A stretch of DNA of 64,000 nucleotides from Oasisia sp. SBJ-2009 (taxonomy: Eukaryota > Annelida > Polychaeta > Sabellida > Siboglinidae), in contig OZ024855.1 of NCBI GenBank assembly GCA_964017155.1, forward strand, positions 124,001 to 188,000, read 5' to 3'. Shown here piece by piece: positions 1 through 9,072 of the stretch. Numbering within the stretch: position 1 is the stretch's first letter; each line of letters opens with the position of its first letter. The translations under genes and the position numbers were made by a program. Under the pieces are notes generated by a model. It was given only the letters and a program-made list of their open reading frames with translations, was not told the DNA's origin and ran no database searches.

Positions 1-157
1 CAAGTCGGAAACACCTCAATGTTGCTACTATATCAGTATTTTTGCCAACATTTGATACTTGATTAAATTAATTCATTCAATTTTAATCATCTTGCGCGTA
101 TTTATGTTTTATAAACAGCGCGTCTTGGCAAACTTTTGAGGTCGAAAAGACAGCGCG
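1..157 (+). repeat. Left arm of the monomer-wide inverted repeat
   Basis: The arm aligns without gaps to the reverse complement of 241-397, with position p pairing with 398 minus p. I count 18 mismatches in 157. Two blocks are perfect: 36-64 (29 bp, containing TTTTTGCCAACATTTGATAC) pairs with 334-362, and 132-157 (26 bp, containing GAGGTCGAAAAGACAGCG) pairs with 241-266. Most mismatches lie at 9-33 and 65-67. In internal units the arm also includes the last 14 bases of the preceding unit (TTGGCACTTATGTA). Known consequences of such symmetry are cruciform extrusion in supercoiled DNA and hairpin folding of any transcript. Confidence 0.93.
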
Positions 158-240
158 ATTTGTGCCAGTTGCAAGCGCAGCGGTGCATGTTACTGCGCTG
201 AGCATACGAAATGAGCGATAAACAGTTTGTTTATGCCGAC
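158..240. repeat. Inner loop between the arms, the class-defining core
   Basis: This 83-nt spacer is not part of the long palindrome and holds most class-diagnostic changes. It contains two small inverted repeats: GCGCAG (175-180) with CTGCGC (193-198), and ATAAACA (218-224) with TGTTTAT (228-234) around a 3-nt loop. R, H and D units are told apart here by CAGCGG or CAGAGG, and by the bases around GCATACG, GCATATG or GCATATC. Several mosaic units change class within this loop. I see no protein-binding motif that I can name. Confidence 0.85.
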
Positions 241-411
241 CGCGCTGTCTTTTCGACCTCAAAAGTCTGCTAAGACGCGCTGTATATAAAACATTAATAT
301 GCGCAAGATGATTATAATTGATTGAATTAACAAAATCAAGTATCAAATGTTGGCAAAAATACAGTTATAATACCAAAATTGAGGTGGGCCCGACTTGTAC
401 ATGAGTGCCAA
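241..411 (-). repeat. Right arm of the monomer-wide inverted repeat
   Basis: This is the inverted copy of the left arm. Positions 241-397 pair with 157-1, and 398-411 pair with the unit end 504-491 with one mismatch. The total arm is 171 bp with 19 mismatches. It contains a TATATAAA string at 283-290 that the left arm lacks in its inverse. The stretch GGTGGGCCCGACTTGTAC near its outer end is highly constant across the array. Variable sites include GGCAAAAAT, GGCAAATAT, GGCAAAGAT or TGCCAAAAAT near unit position 352, and GAGGTGG or GATGTGG near 381. Confidence 0.93.
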
Positions 412-490
412 CACTTGCGGGCGCGTACCTTCACGCGCAATCTCTCATAAAAGCACGTATACTCTCAATTTGTTTTCAGTATTTCACTAT
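412..490. repeat. Outer loop between consecutive palindromes, A type
   Basis: This 79-nt spacer separates one palindrome from the next. It starts with a CpG-rich segment that carries a short hairpin, GCGCGT (421-426) with ACGCGC (433-438) around a 6-nt loop. It continues into a pyrimidine-rich AT stretch (CTCTCATAAAAGCACGTATA, then TTTGTTTTCAGTATTTCAC). The A type has GCGTACCTTC and GCGCAATC. The B type has GCGCAACTTC and GCGCACTC and loses one pair of the small stem. Loop type and the first bases of the following left arm are strongly linked (A with GGAAACACC, B with GGACCCACC). Exceptions such as the A loop followed by GGACCCACC at 1405-1526 mark recombinants. Confidence 0.85.
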
Positions 491-504
491 TTGGCACTTA
501 TGTA

Positions 505-2520
505 CAAGTCGGAAACACCTCAATGTTGCTATTATATCAGTATTTTTGCCAACATTTGATACTTGATTAAATTAATTCATTCAATTTTAATCATCTTGAG
601 CGTATTTATGTTTTATAAACAGCGCGTCTTGGCAAACTTTTGAGGTCGAAAAGACAGCGCGATTTGTGCCAGTCGCAAGCGCAGCGGTGCATGTTACTGC
701 GCTGAGCATACGAAATGAGCGATAAACAGTTTGTTTATGCCGACCGCGCTGTCTTTTCGACCTCAAAAGTCTTCTAAGACGCGCTGTATATAAAACATTA
801 ATATGCGCAAGATGATTATAATTGATTGAATTAACAAAATCAAGTATCAAATGTTGGCAAAAATACAGTTATAATACCAAAATTGATGTGGGCCCGACTT
901 GTACATGAGTGCCAACACTTGCGGGCGCGTACCTTCACGCGCAATCTCTCATAAAAGCACGTATACTCTCAATTTGTTTTCAGTATTTCACTATTTGGCA
1001 CTTATGTACAAGTCGGAAACACCTCAATGTTGCTACTATATCAGTATTTTTGCCAACATTTGATACTTGATTAAATTAATTCATTCAATTTTAATCATCT
1101 TGCGCGTATTTATGTTTTATAAACAGCGCGTCTTGGCAAACTTTTGAGGTCGAAAAGACAGCGCGATTTGTGCCAGTTGCAAGCGCAGCGGTGCATGTTA
1201 CTGCGCTGAGCATACGAAATGAGCAATAAACAGTTTGTTTATGCCGACCGCGCTGTCTTTTCGACCTCAAAAGTCTGCTAAGACGCGCTGTATATAAAAC
1301 ATTAATATGCGCAAGATGATTATAATTGATTGAATTAACAAAATCAAGTATCAAATGTTGCCAAAAATACAGTTATAATACCAAAATTGAGGTGGGCCCG
1401 ACTTGTACATGAGTGCCAACACTTGCGGGCGCGTACCTTCACGCGCAATCTCTCATAAAAGCACGTATACTCTCAATTTGTTTTCAGTATTTCACTATTT
1501 GGCACTTATGTACAAGTCGGACCCACCTCAATGTTGCTATTATATCAGTATTTTTGCCAACATTTGATACTTGATTAAATTAATTCATTCAATTTTAATC
1601 ATCTTGCGCGTATTTATGTTTTATAAACAGCGCGTCTTGGCAAACTTTTGAGGTCGAAAAGACAGCGCGATTTGTACCAGTCGCAAGCGCAGCGGTGCAT
1701 GTTACTGCGCTGAGCATACGAAATGAGCGATAAACAGTTTGTTTATGCCGACCGCGCTGTCTTTTCGACCTCAAAAGTCTGCTAAGACGCGCTGTATATA
1801 AAACATTAATATGCGCAAGATGATTATAATTGATTGAATTAACAAAATCAAGTATCAAATGTTGGCAAAAATACAGTTATAATACCAAAATTGATGTGGG
1901 CCCGACTTGTACATGAGTGCCAACACTTGCGGGCGCGTACCTTCACGCGCAATCTCTCATAAAAGCACGTATACTCTCAATTTGTTTTCAGTATTTCACT
2001 ATTTGGCACTTATGTACAAGTCGGAAACACCTCAATGTTGCTACTATATCAGTATTTTTGCCAACATTTGATACTTGATTAAATTAATTCATTCTATTTT
2101 AATCATCTTGCGCGTATTTATGTTTTATAAACAGCGCGTCTTGGCAAACTTTTGAGGTCGAAAAGACAGCGCGATTTGTGCCAGTTGCAAGCGCAGCGGT
2201 GCATGTTACTGCGCTGAGCATACGAAATGAGCGATAAACAGTTTGTTTATGCCGACCGCGCTGTCTTTTCGACCTCAAAAGTCTGCTAAGACGCGCTGTA
2301 TATAAAACATTAATATGCGCAAGATGATTATAATTGATTGAATTAACAAAATCAAGTATCAAATGTTGGCAAATATACAGTTATAATACCAAAATTGAGG
2401 TGGGCCCGACTTGTACATCAATGCCTACACTTGCGGGCGCGCAACTTCACGCGCACTCTCTCATAAAAGCACGTATACTCTCAATTTGTTTTCAGTATTT
2501 CACTATTTGGCACTTATGTA
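505..2520. repeat. Four-unit higher-order repeat, copy 1 (units 1-4)
   Basis: All four units have R cores. In order they are marked by CTTGAGCG with GTCTTCTAAG (unit 1), TGCCAAAAAT (unit 2), GGACCCACC with GATGTGG (unit 3), and ATTCTATTTT with GGCAAATAT and a B loop starting CATCAATGCC (unit 4). The same ordered set recurs at 12097-14111, 14112-16126, 16631-18645 and 18646-20660. In this copy unit 4 has full length, whereas the equivalent unit of the other copies has lost one A in TATAAACAGCG. This copy therefore probably keeps the older state. Unit 2 has a private GAGCAATAAAC. Confidence 0.85.
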
Positions 2521-5500
2521 CAAGTCGGACCCACCTCAATGTTGCTATTATATCAGTATTTTTACCAACATTTGATACTTGATTAAATTAATTCATTCAA
2601 TTATAATCATCTTGCGCGTATTTACGTTTTATAAACAGCGCCTCTTGGCAAACTTTTGAGGTCGAAAAGACAGCGCGAATTGTGCCAGTCGCAAGCGCAG
2701 AGGTGCATGTTACTGCGCTGTGCATATGAAATGAGCGATAAACAGTTTGTTTATGTCGACCACGCTGTCTTTTCGACCTCAAAAGTCTGCTAAGACGCGC
2801 TGTATATAAAACATTAATATGCGCAAGATGATTATAATTGATTGAATTAACAAAATCAAGTATCAAATGTTGGCAAAAATACAGTTATAATACCAAAATT
2901 GAGGTGGGCCCGACTTGTACATGAGTGCCAACACTTGCGGGCGCGTACCTTCACGCGCAATCTCTCATAAAAGCACGTATACTCTCAATTTGTTTTCAGT
3001 ATTTCACTATTTGGCACTTATGTACAAGTCGGAAACACCTCAATGTTGCAATTATATCAGTATTTTTGCCAACATTTGATACTTGATTAAATTAATTCAT
3101 TCAATTTTAATCATCTTGCGCGTATTTATGTTTTATAAACAGCGCGTCTTGGCAAACTTTTGAGGTCGAAAAGACAGCGCGATTTGTGCCAGTCGCAAGC
3201 GCAGCGGTGCATGTTACTGCGCTGAGCATACGAAATGAGCGATAAACAGTTTGTTTACGCCGACCGCGCTGTCTTTTCGACCTCAAAAGTCTGCTAAGAC
3301 GCGCTGTATATAAAACATTAATATGCGCAAGATGATTATAATTGATTGAATTAACAAAATCAAGTATCAAATGTTGGCAAAGATACAGTTATAATACCAA
3401 AATTGAGGTGGGCCCGACTTGTACATAAATGCCTAAACTTGCGGGCGCGCAACTTCACGCGCACTCTCTCATAAAAGCACGTATACTCTCAATTTGTTTT
3501 CAGTATTTCACTATTTGGCACTTATGTACAAGTCGGACCCACCTCAATGTTGCTATTATATCAGTATTTTTGCCAACATTTGATACTTGATTAAATTAAT
3601 TCATTCAAATGTAATCATCTTGCGCGTATTTATGTTTTATAAACAGCGCGTCTTGGCAAACTTTTGAGGTCGAAAAGACAGCGCGATTTGTGCCAGTCGC
3701 AAGCGCAGCGGTGCATGTTACTGCGCTGAGCATACGAAATGAGCGATAAACAGTTTGTTTACGCCGACCGCGCTGTCTTTTCGACCTCAAAAGTCTGCTA
3801 AGACGCGCTGTATATAAAACATTAATATGCGCAAGATGATTATAATTGATTGAATTAACAAAATCAAGTATCAAATGTTGGCAAAGATACAGTTATAATA
3901 CCAAAATTGAGGTGGGCCCGACTTGTACATAAATGCCTAAACTTGCGGGCGCGCAACTTCACGCGCACTCTCTCATAAAAGCACGTATACTCTCAATTTG
4001 TTTTCAGTATTTCACTATTTGGCACTTATGTACAAGTCGGACCCACCTCAATGTTGCTATTATATCAGTATTTTTGCCAACATTTGATACTTGATTAAAT
4101 TAATTCATTCAAATGTAATCATCTTGCGCGTATTTATGTTTTATAAACAGCGCGTCTTGGCAAACTTTTGAGGTCGAAAAGACAGCGCGATTTGTGCCAG
4201 TCGCAAGCGCAGCGGTGCATGTTACTGCGCTGAGCATACGAAATGAGCGATAAACAGTTTGTTTATGCCGACCGCGCTGTCTTTTCGACCTCAAAAGTCT
4301 GCTAAGACGCGCTGTATATAAAACATTAATATGCGCAAGATGATTATAATTGATTGAATTAACAAAATCAAGTATCAAATGTTGGCAAATATACAGTTAT
4401 AATACCAAAATTGAGGTGGGCCCGACTTGTACATAAATGCCTACACTTGCGGGCGCGCAACTTCACGCGCACTCTCTCATAAAAGCACGTATACTCTCAC
4501 TTTGTTTTCAGTATTTCACTATTTGGCACTTATGTACAAGTCGGACCCACCTCAATGTTGCTATTATATCAGTATTTTTGCCAACATTTGATACTTGATT
4601 AAATTAATTCATTCAATTATAATCATCTTGCGCGTATTTATGTTTTATAAACAGCGCGTCTTGGCAAACTTTTGAGGTCGAAAAGACAGCGCGAATTGTG
4701 CCAGTCGCAAGCGCAGAGGTGCATGTTACTGCGCTGTGCATATGAAATGAGCGATAAACAGTTTGTTTATGCCGACCACGCTGTCTTTTCGACCTCAAAA
4801 GTCTGCTAAGACGCGCTGTATATAAAACATTAATATGGGCAAGATGATTATAATTGATTGAATTAACAAAATCAAGTATCAAATGTTGGCAAAAATACAG
4901 TTATAATACCAAAATTGATGTGGGCCCGACTTGTACATGCGTGCCAACACTTGCGGGCGCGTACCTTCACGCGCAATCTCTCATAAAAGCACGTATACTC
5001 TCAATTTGTTTTCAGTATTTCACTATTTGGCACTTATGTACAAGTCGGAAACACCTCAATGTTGCTACTATATCAGTATTTTTGCCAACATTTGATACTT
5101 GATTAAATTAATTCATTCAATTTTAATCATCTTGCGCGTATTTATGTTTTATAAACAGCGCGTCTTGGCAAACTTTTGAGGTCGAAAAGACAGCGCGATT
5201 TGTGCCAGTCGCAAGCGCAGCGGTGCATGTTACTGCGCTGAGCATACGAAATGAGCGATAAACAGTTTGTTTACGCCGACCGCGCTGTCTTTTCGACCTC
5301 AAAAGTCTGCTAAGACGCGCTGTATATAAAACATTAATATGCGCAAGATGATTATAATTGATTGAATTAACAAAATCAAGTATCAAATGTTGGCAAAGAT
5401 ACAGTTATAATACCAAAATTGAGGTGGGCCCGACTTGTACATAAATGCCTAAACTTGCGGGCGCGCAACTTCACGCGCATTCTCTCATAAAAGCACGTAT

Positions 5501-6552
5501 ACTCTCAATTTGTTTTCAGTATTTCACTATTTGGCACTTATGTACAAGTCGGACCCACCTCAATGTTGCTATTATATCAGTATTTTTGCCAACATTTGAT
5601 ACTTGATTAAATTAATTCATTCAAATGTAATCATCTTGCGCGTATTTATGTTTTATAAACAGCGCGTCTTGGCAAACTTTTGAGGTCGAAAAGACAGCGC
5701 GATTTGTGCCAGTCGCAAGCGCAGCGGTGCATGTTACTGCGCTGAGCATACGAAATGAGCGATAAACAGTTTGTTTATGCCGACCGCGCTGTCTTTTCGA
5801 CCTCAAAAGTCTGCTAAGACGCGCTGTATATAAAACATTAATATGCGCAAGATGATTATAATTGATTGAATTAACAAAATCAAGTATCAAATGTTGGCAA
5901 ATATACAGTTATAATACCAAAATTGAGGTGGGCCCGACTTGTACATAAATGCCTACACTTGCGGGCGCGCAACTTCACGCGCACTCTCTCATAAAAGCAC
6001 GTATACTCTCACTTTGTTTTCAGTATTTCACTATTTGGCACTTATGTACAAGTCGGACCCACCTCAATGTTGCTATTATATCAGTATTTTTGCCAACATT
6101 TGATACTTGATTAAATTAATTCATTCAATTATAATCATCTTGCGCGTATTTATGTTTTATAAACAGCGCGTCTTGGCAAACTTTTGAGGTCGAAAAGACA
6201 GCGCGAATTGTGCCAGTCGCAAGCGCAGAGGTGCATGTTACTGCGCTGTGCATATGAAATGAGCGATAAACAGTTTGTTTATGCCGACCACGCTGTCTTT
6301 TCGACCTCAAAAGTCTGCTAAGACGCGCTGTATATAAAACATTAATATGGGCAAGATGATTATAATTGATTGAATTAACAAAATCAAGTATCAAATGTTG
6401 GCAAAAATACAGTTATAATACCAAAATTGATGTGGGCCCGACTTGTACATGTGTGCCAACACTTGCGGGCGCGTACCTTCACGCGCAATCTCTCATAAAA
6501 GCACGTATACTCTCAATTTGTTTTCAGTATTTCACTATTTGGCACTTATGTA
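2521..6552. repeat. Mixed H and R block with a four-unit and a related three-unit repeat (units 5-12)
   Basis: Unit 5 is an H unit with CGCCTCTTGG. Units 6-9 are R with TTTACGCC, R with ATTCAAATGT and TTTACGCC, R with ATTCAAATGT, then H with ATATGGGCAAG and GATGTGG. Units 10-12 (5041-6552) repeat this order with one R unit missing, so the two groups appear to differ by a one-unit unequal exchange. Unit 10 has a private GCGCATTCTC in its outer loop. A similar series follows a CGCCTCTTGG unit at 24685-27212 and 31245-33260. Confidence 0.75.
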
Positions 6553-9072
6553 CAAGTCGGAAACACCTCAATGTTGCTACTATATCAGTATTTTTGCCAA
6601 CATTTGATACTTGATTAAATTAATTCATTCAATTTTAATCATCTTGCGCGTATTTATGTTTTATAAACAGCGCGTCTTGGCAAACTTTTGAGGTCGAAAA
6701 GACAGCGCGATTTGTGCCAGTTGCAAGCGCAGCGGTGCATGTTACTGCGCTGAGCATACGAAATGAGCGATAAACAGTTTGTTTATGCCGACCGCGCTGT
6801 CTTTTCGACCTCAAAAGTCTGCTAAGACGCGCTGTATATAAAACATTAATATGCGCAAGATGATTATAATTGATTGAATTAACAAAATCAAGTATCAAAT
6901 GTTGGCAAATATACAGTTATAATACCAAAATTGAGGTGGGCCCGACTTGTACATCAATGCCTACACTTGCGGGCGCGCAACTTCACGCGCACTCTCTCAT
7001 AAAAGCACGTATACTCTCAATTTGTTTTCAGTATTTCACTATTTGGCACTTATGTACAAGTCGGACCCACCTCAATGTTGCTATTATATCAGTATTTTTA
7101 CCAACATTTGATACTTGATTAAATTAATTCATTCAATTATAATCATCTTGCGCGTATTTATGTTTTATAAACAGCGCCTCTTGGCAAACTTTTGAGGTCG
7201 AAAAGACAGCGCGAATTGTGCCAGTCGCAAGCGCAGAGGTGCATGTTACTGCGCTGTGCATATGAAATGAGCGATAAACAGTTTGTTTATGCCGACCACG
7301 CTGTCTTTTCGACCTCAAAAGTCTGCTAAGACGCGCTGTATATAAAACATTAATATGCGCAAGATGATTATAATTGATTGAATTAACAAAATCAAGTATC
7401 AAATGTTGGCAAAAATACAGTTATAATACCAAAATTGAGGTGGGCCCGACTTGTACATGAGTGCCAACACTTGCGGGCGCGTACCTTCACGCGCAATCTC
7501 TCATAAAAGCACGTATACTCTCAATTTGTTTTCAGTATTTCACTATTTGGCACTTATGTACAAGTCGGACCCACCTCAATGTTGCTATTATATCAGTATT
7601 TTTGCCAACATTTGATACTTGATTAAATTAATTCATTCAAATGTAATCATCTTGCGCGTATTTATGTTTTATAAACAGCGCGTCTTGGCAAACTTTTGAG
7701 GTCGAAAAGACAGCGCGATTTGTGCCAGTCGCAAGCGCAGCGGTGCATGTTACTGCGCTGAGCATACGAAATGAGCGATAAACAGTTTGTTTATGCCGAC
7801 CGCGCTGTCTTTTCGACCTCAAAAGTCTGCTAAGACGCGCTGTATATAAAACATTAATATGCGCAAGATGATTATAATTGATTGAATTAACAAAATCAAG
7901 TATCAAATGTTGGCAAATATACAGTTATAATACCAAAATTGAGGTGGGCCCGACTTGTACATAAATGCCTACACTTGCGGGCGCGCAACTTCACGCGCAC
8001 TCTCTCATAAAAGCACGTATACTCTCACTTTGTTTTCAGTATTTCACTATTTGGCACTTATGTACAAGTCGGACCCACCTCAATGTTGCTATTATATCAG
8101 TATTTTTGCCAACATTTGATACTTGATTAAATTAATTCATTCAATTATAATCATCTTGCGCGTATTTATGTTTTATAAACAGCGCGTCTTGGCAAACTTT
8201 TGAGGTCGAAAAGACAGCGCGAATTGTGCCAGTCGCAAGCGCAGAGGTGCATGTTACTGCGCTGTGCATATGAAATGAGCGATAAACAGTTTGTTTATGC
8301 CGACCACGCTGTCTTTTCGACCTCAAAAGTCTGCTAAGACGCGCTGTATATAAAACATTAATATGGGCAAGATGATTATAATTGATTGAATTAACAAAAT
8401 CAAGTATCAAATGTTGGCAAAAATACAGTTATAATACCAAAATTGATGTGGGCCCGACTTGTACATGTGTGCCAACACTTGCGGGCGCGTACCTTCACGC
8501 GCAATCTCTCATAAAAGCACGTATACTCTCAATTTGTTTTCAGTATTTCACTATTTGGCACTTATGTACAAGTCGGAAACACCTCAATGTTGCTACTATA
8601 TCAGTATTTTTGCCAACATTTGATACTTGATTAAATTAATTCATTCAATTTTAATCATCTTGCGCGTATTTATGTTTTATAAACAGCGCGTCTTGGCAAA
8701 CTTTTGAGGTCGAAAAGACAGCGCGATTTGTGCCAGTTGCAAGCGCAGCGGTGCATGTTACTGCGCTGAGCATACGAAATGAGCGATAAACAGTTTGTTT
8801 ATGCCGACCGCGCTGTCTTTTCGACCTCAAAAGTCTGCTAAGACGCGCTGTATATAAAACATTAATATGCGCAAGATGATTATAATTGATTGAATTAACA
8901 AAATCAAGTATCAAATGTTGGCAAAAATACAGTTATAATACCAAAATTGATGTGGGCCCGACTTGTACATGAGTGCCAACACTTGCGGGCGCGTACCTTC
9001 ACGCGCAATCTCTCATAAAAGCACGTATACTCTCAATTTGTTTTCAGTATTTCACTATTTGGCACTTATGTA
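6553..9072. repeat. Five-unit higher-order repeat, copy 1 (units 13-17)
   Basis: The order is R with GGCAAATAT and a CATCAATGCC loop, H with CGCCTCTTGG, R with a CATAAATGCC loop and CTCACTTTG, H with ATATGGGCAAG and a CATGTGTGCC loop, then R with GTTGCAAGC and an A loop. The next 2,520 bp (9073-11592) repeat this order directly. The copies differ at a few sites: unit 15 has ATTCAAATGT where unit 20 has TTGCAATTAT, and ATTCTATTTT is present only in unit 18. Confidence 0.82.

Larger units (their letters stand above)
1..504. repeat. Reference monomer (unit 0), R core with A outer loop
   Basis: This is one full unit in the phase used here, starting at CAAGTCGG. Its order is left arm (1-157), inner loop (158-240), right arm (241-411, the inverse of the left arm), outer loop (412-490), then the 14-bp outer tip of the next left arm (491-504). 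GC is about 39% (196 of 504 by hand count). I count 27 CpG dinucleotides, more than the roughly 19 expected from base composition. An ApaI-type GGGCCC sits at 386-391 and recurs at the same place in the units I checked. The length of 504 equals 168 codons, so any open frame keeps its register from unit to unit. Confidence 0.95.
1..504. repeat. Lone R unit (unit 0) left of the first four-unit repeat
   Basis: The unit has an R core with CTACTAT in the left arm, GTTGCAAGC in the core, GGCAAAAAT and GAGGTGG in the right arm, and an A loop. Its closest relative in the window is unit 22 (11089-11592), which has the same combination. It also resembles unit 32 (16127-16630), which has TGCCAAAAAT instead. 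All three directly precede units carrying CTTGAGCG in the left arm. Confidence 0.7.

Noticed and set aside
120..160. CENP-B box in or near the conserved GAGGTCGAAAAGACAGCG block
   Set aside because: The TTCG in TTTTCGACCTC is not followed by the required A and CGGG at the right spacing, and no other stretch of the unit fits the core pattern.
158..240. tRNA, 5S rRNA or snRNA gene in the GC-richer inner loop
   Set aside because: No A-box or B-box pair, no cloverleaf and no 5S internal control sequence can be recognised. The local stems are too short.
83..346. Antisense open frame of 87-89 codons recurring in most units, with a basic stretch LLRSKRQRGRHKQ
   Set aside because: The unit is 168 codons long, so homogenisation alone preserves the frame. 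D units put TGA in it through TATATCAAAC, unit 106 puts TAA in it, and one-base deletions change its end. Variants are mostly amino-acid changing, and the frame lies across the palindrome. No known domain or signal is visible.
241..411. Relation to the 171-bp primate alpha satellite because the arm is 171 bp
   Set aside because: Only the length agrees. The arms are inverted, not direct, and I see no sequence resemblance.
491..504. Target-site duplication flanking the inverted repeat
   Set aside because: Bases next to both possible arm ends differ on the two sides, and tandem context makes any match trivial.
2334..2582. Forward open frame of 82 codons present in some left-domain units (for example 2334, 4854, 6870, 27026)
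   Set aside because: It exists only where loop variants happen to remove a stop, crosses the monomer junction, and is absent from the right-domain units. There is no sign of coding constraint.
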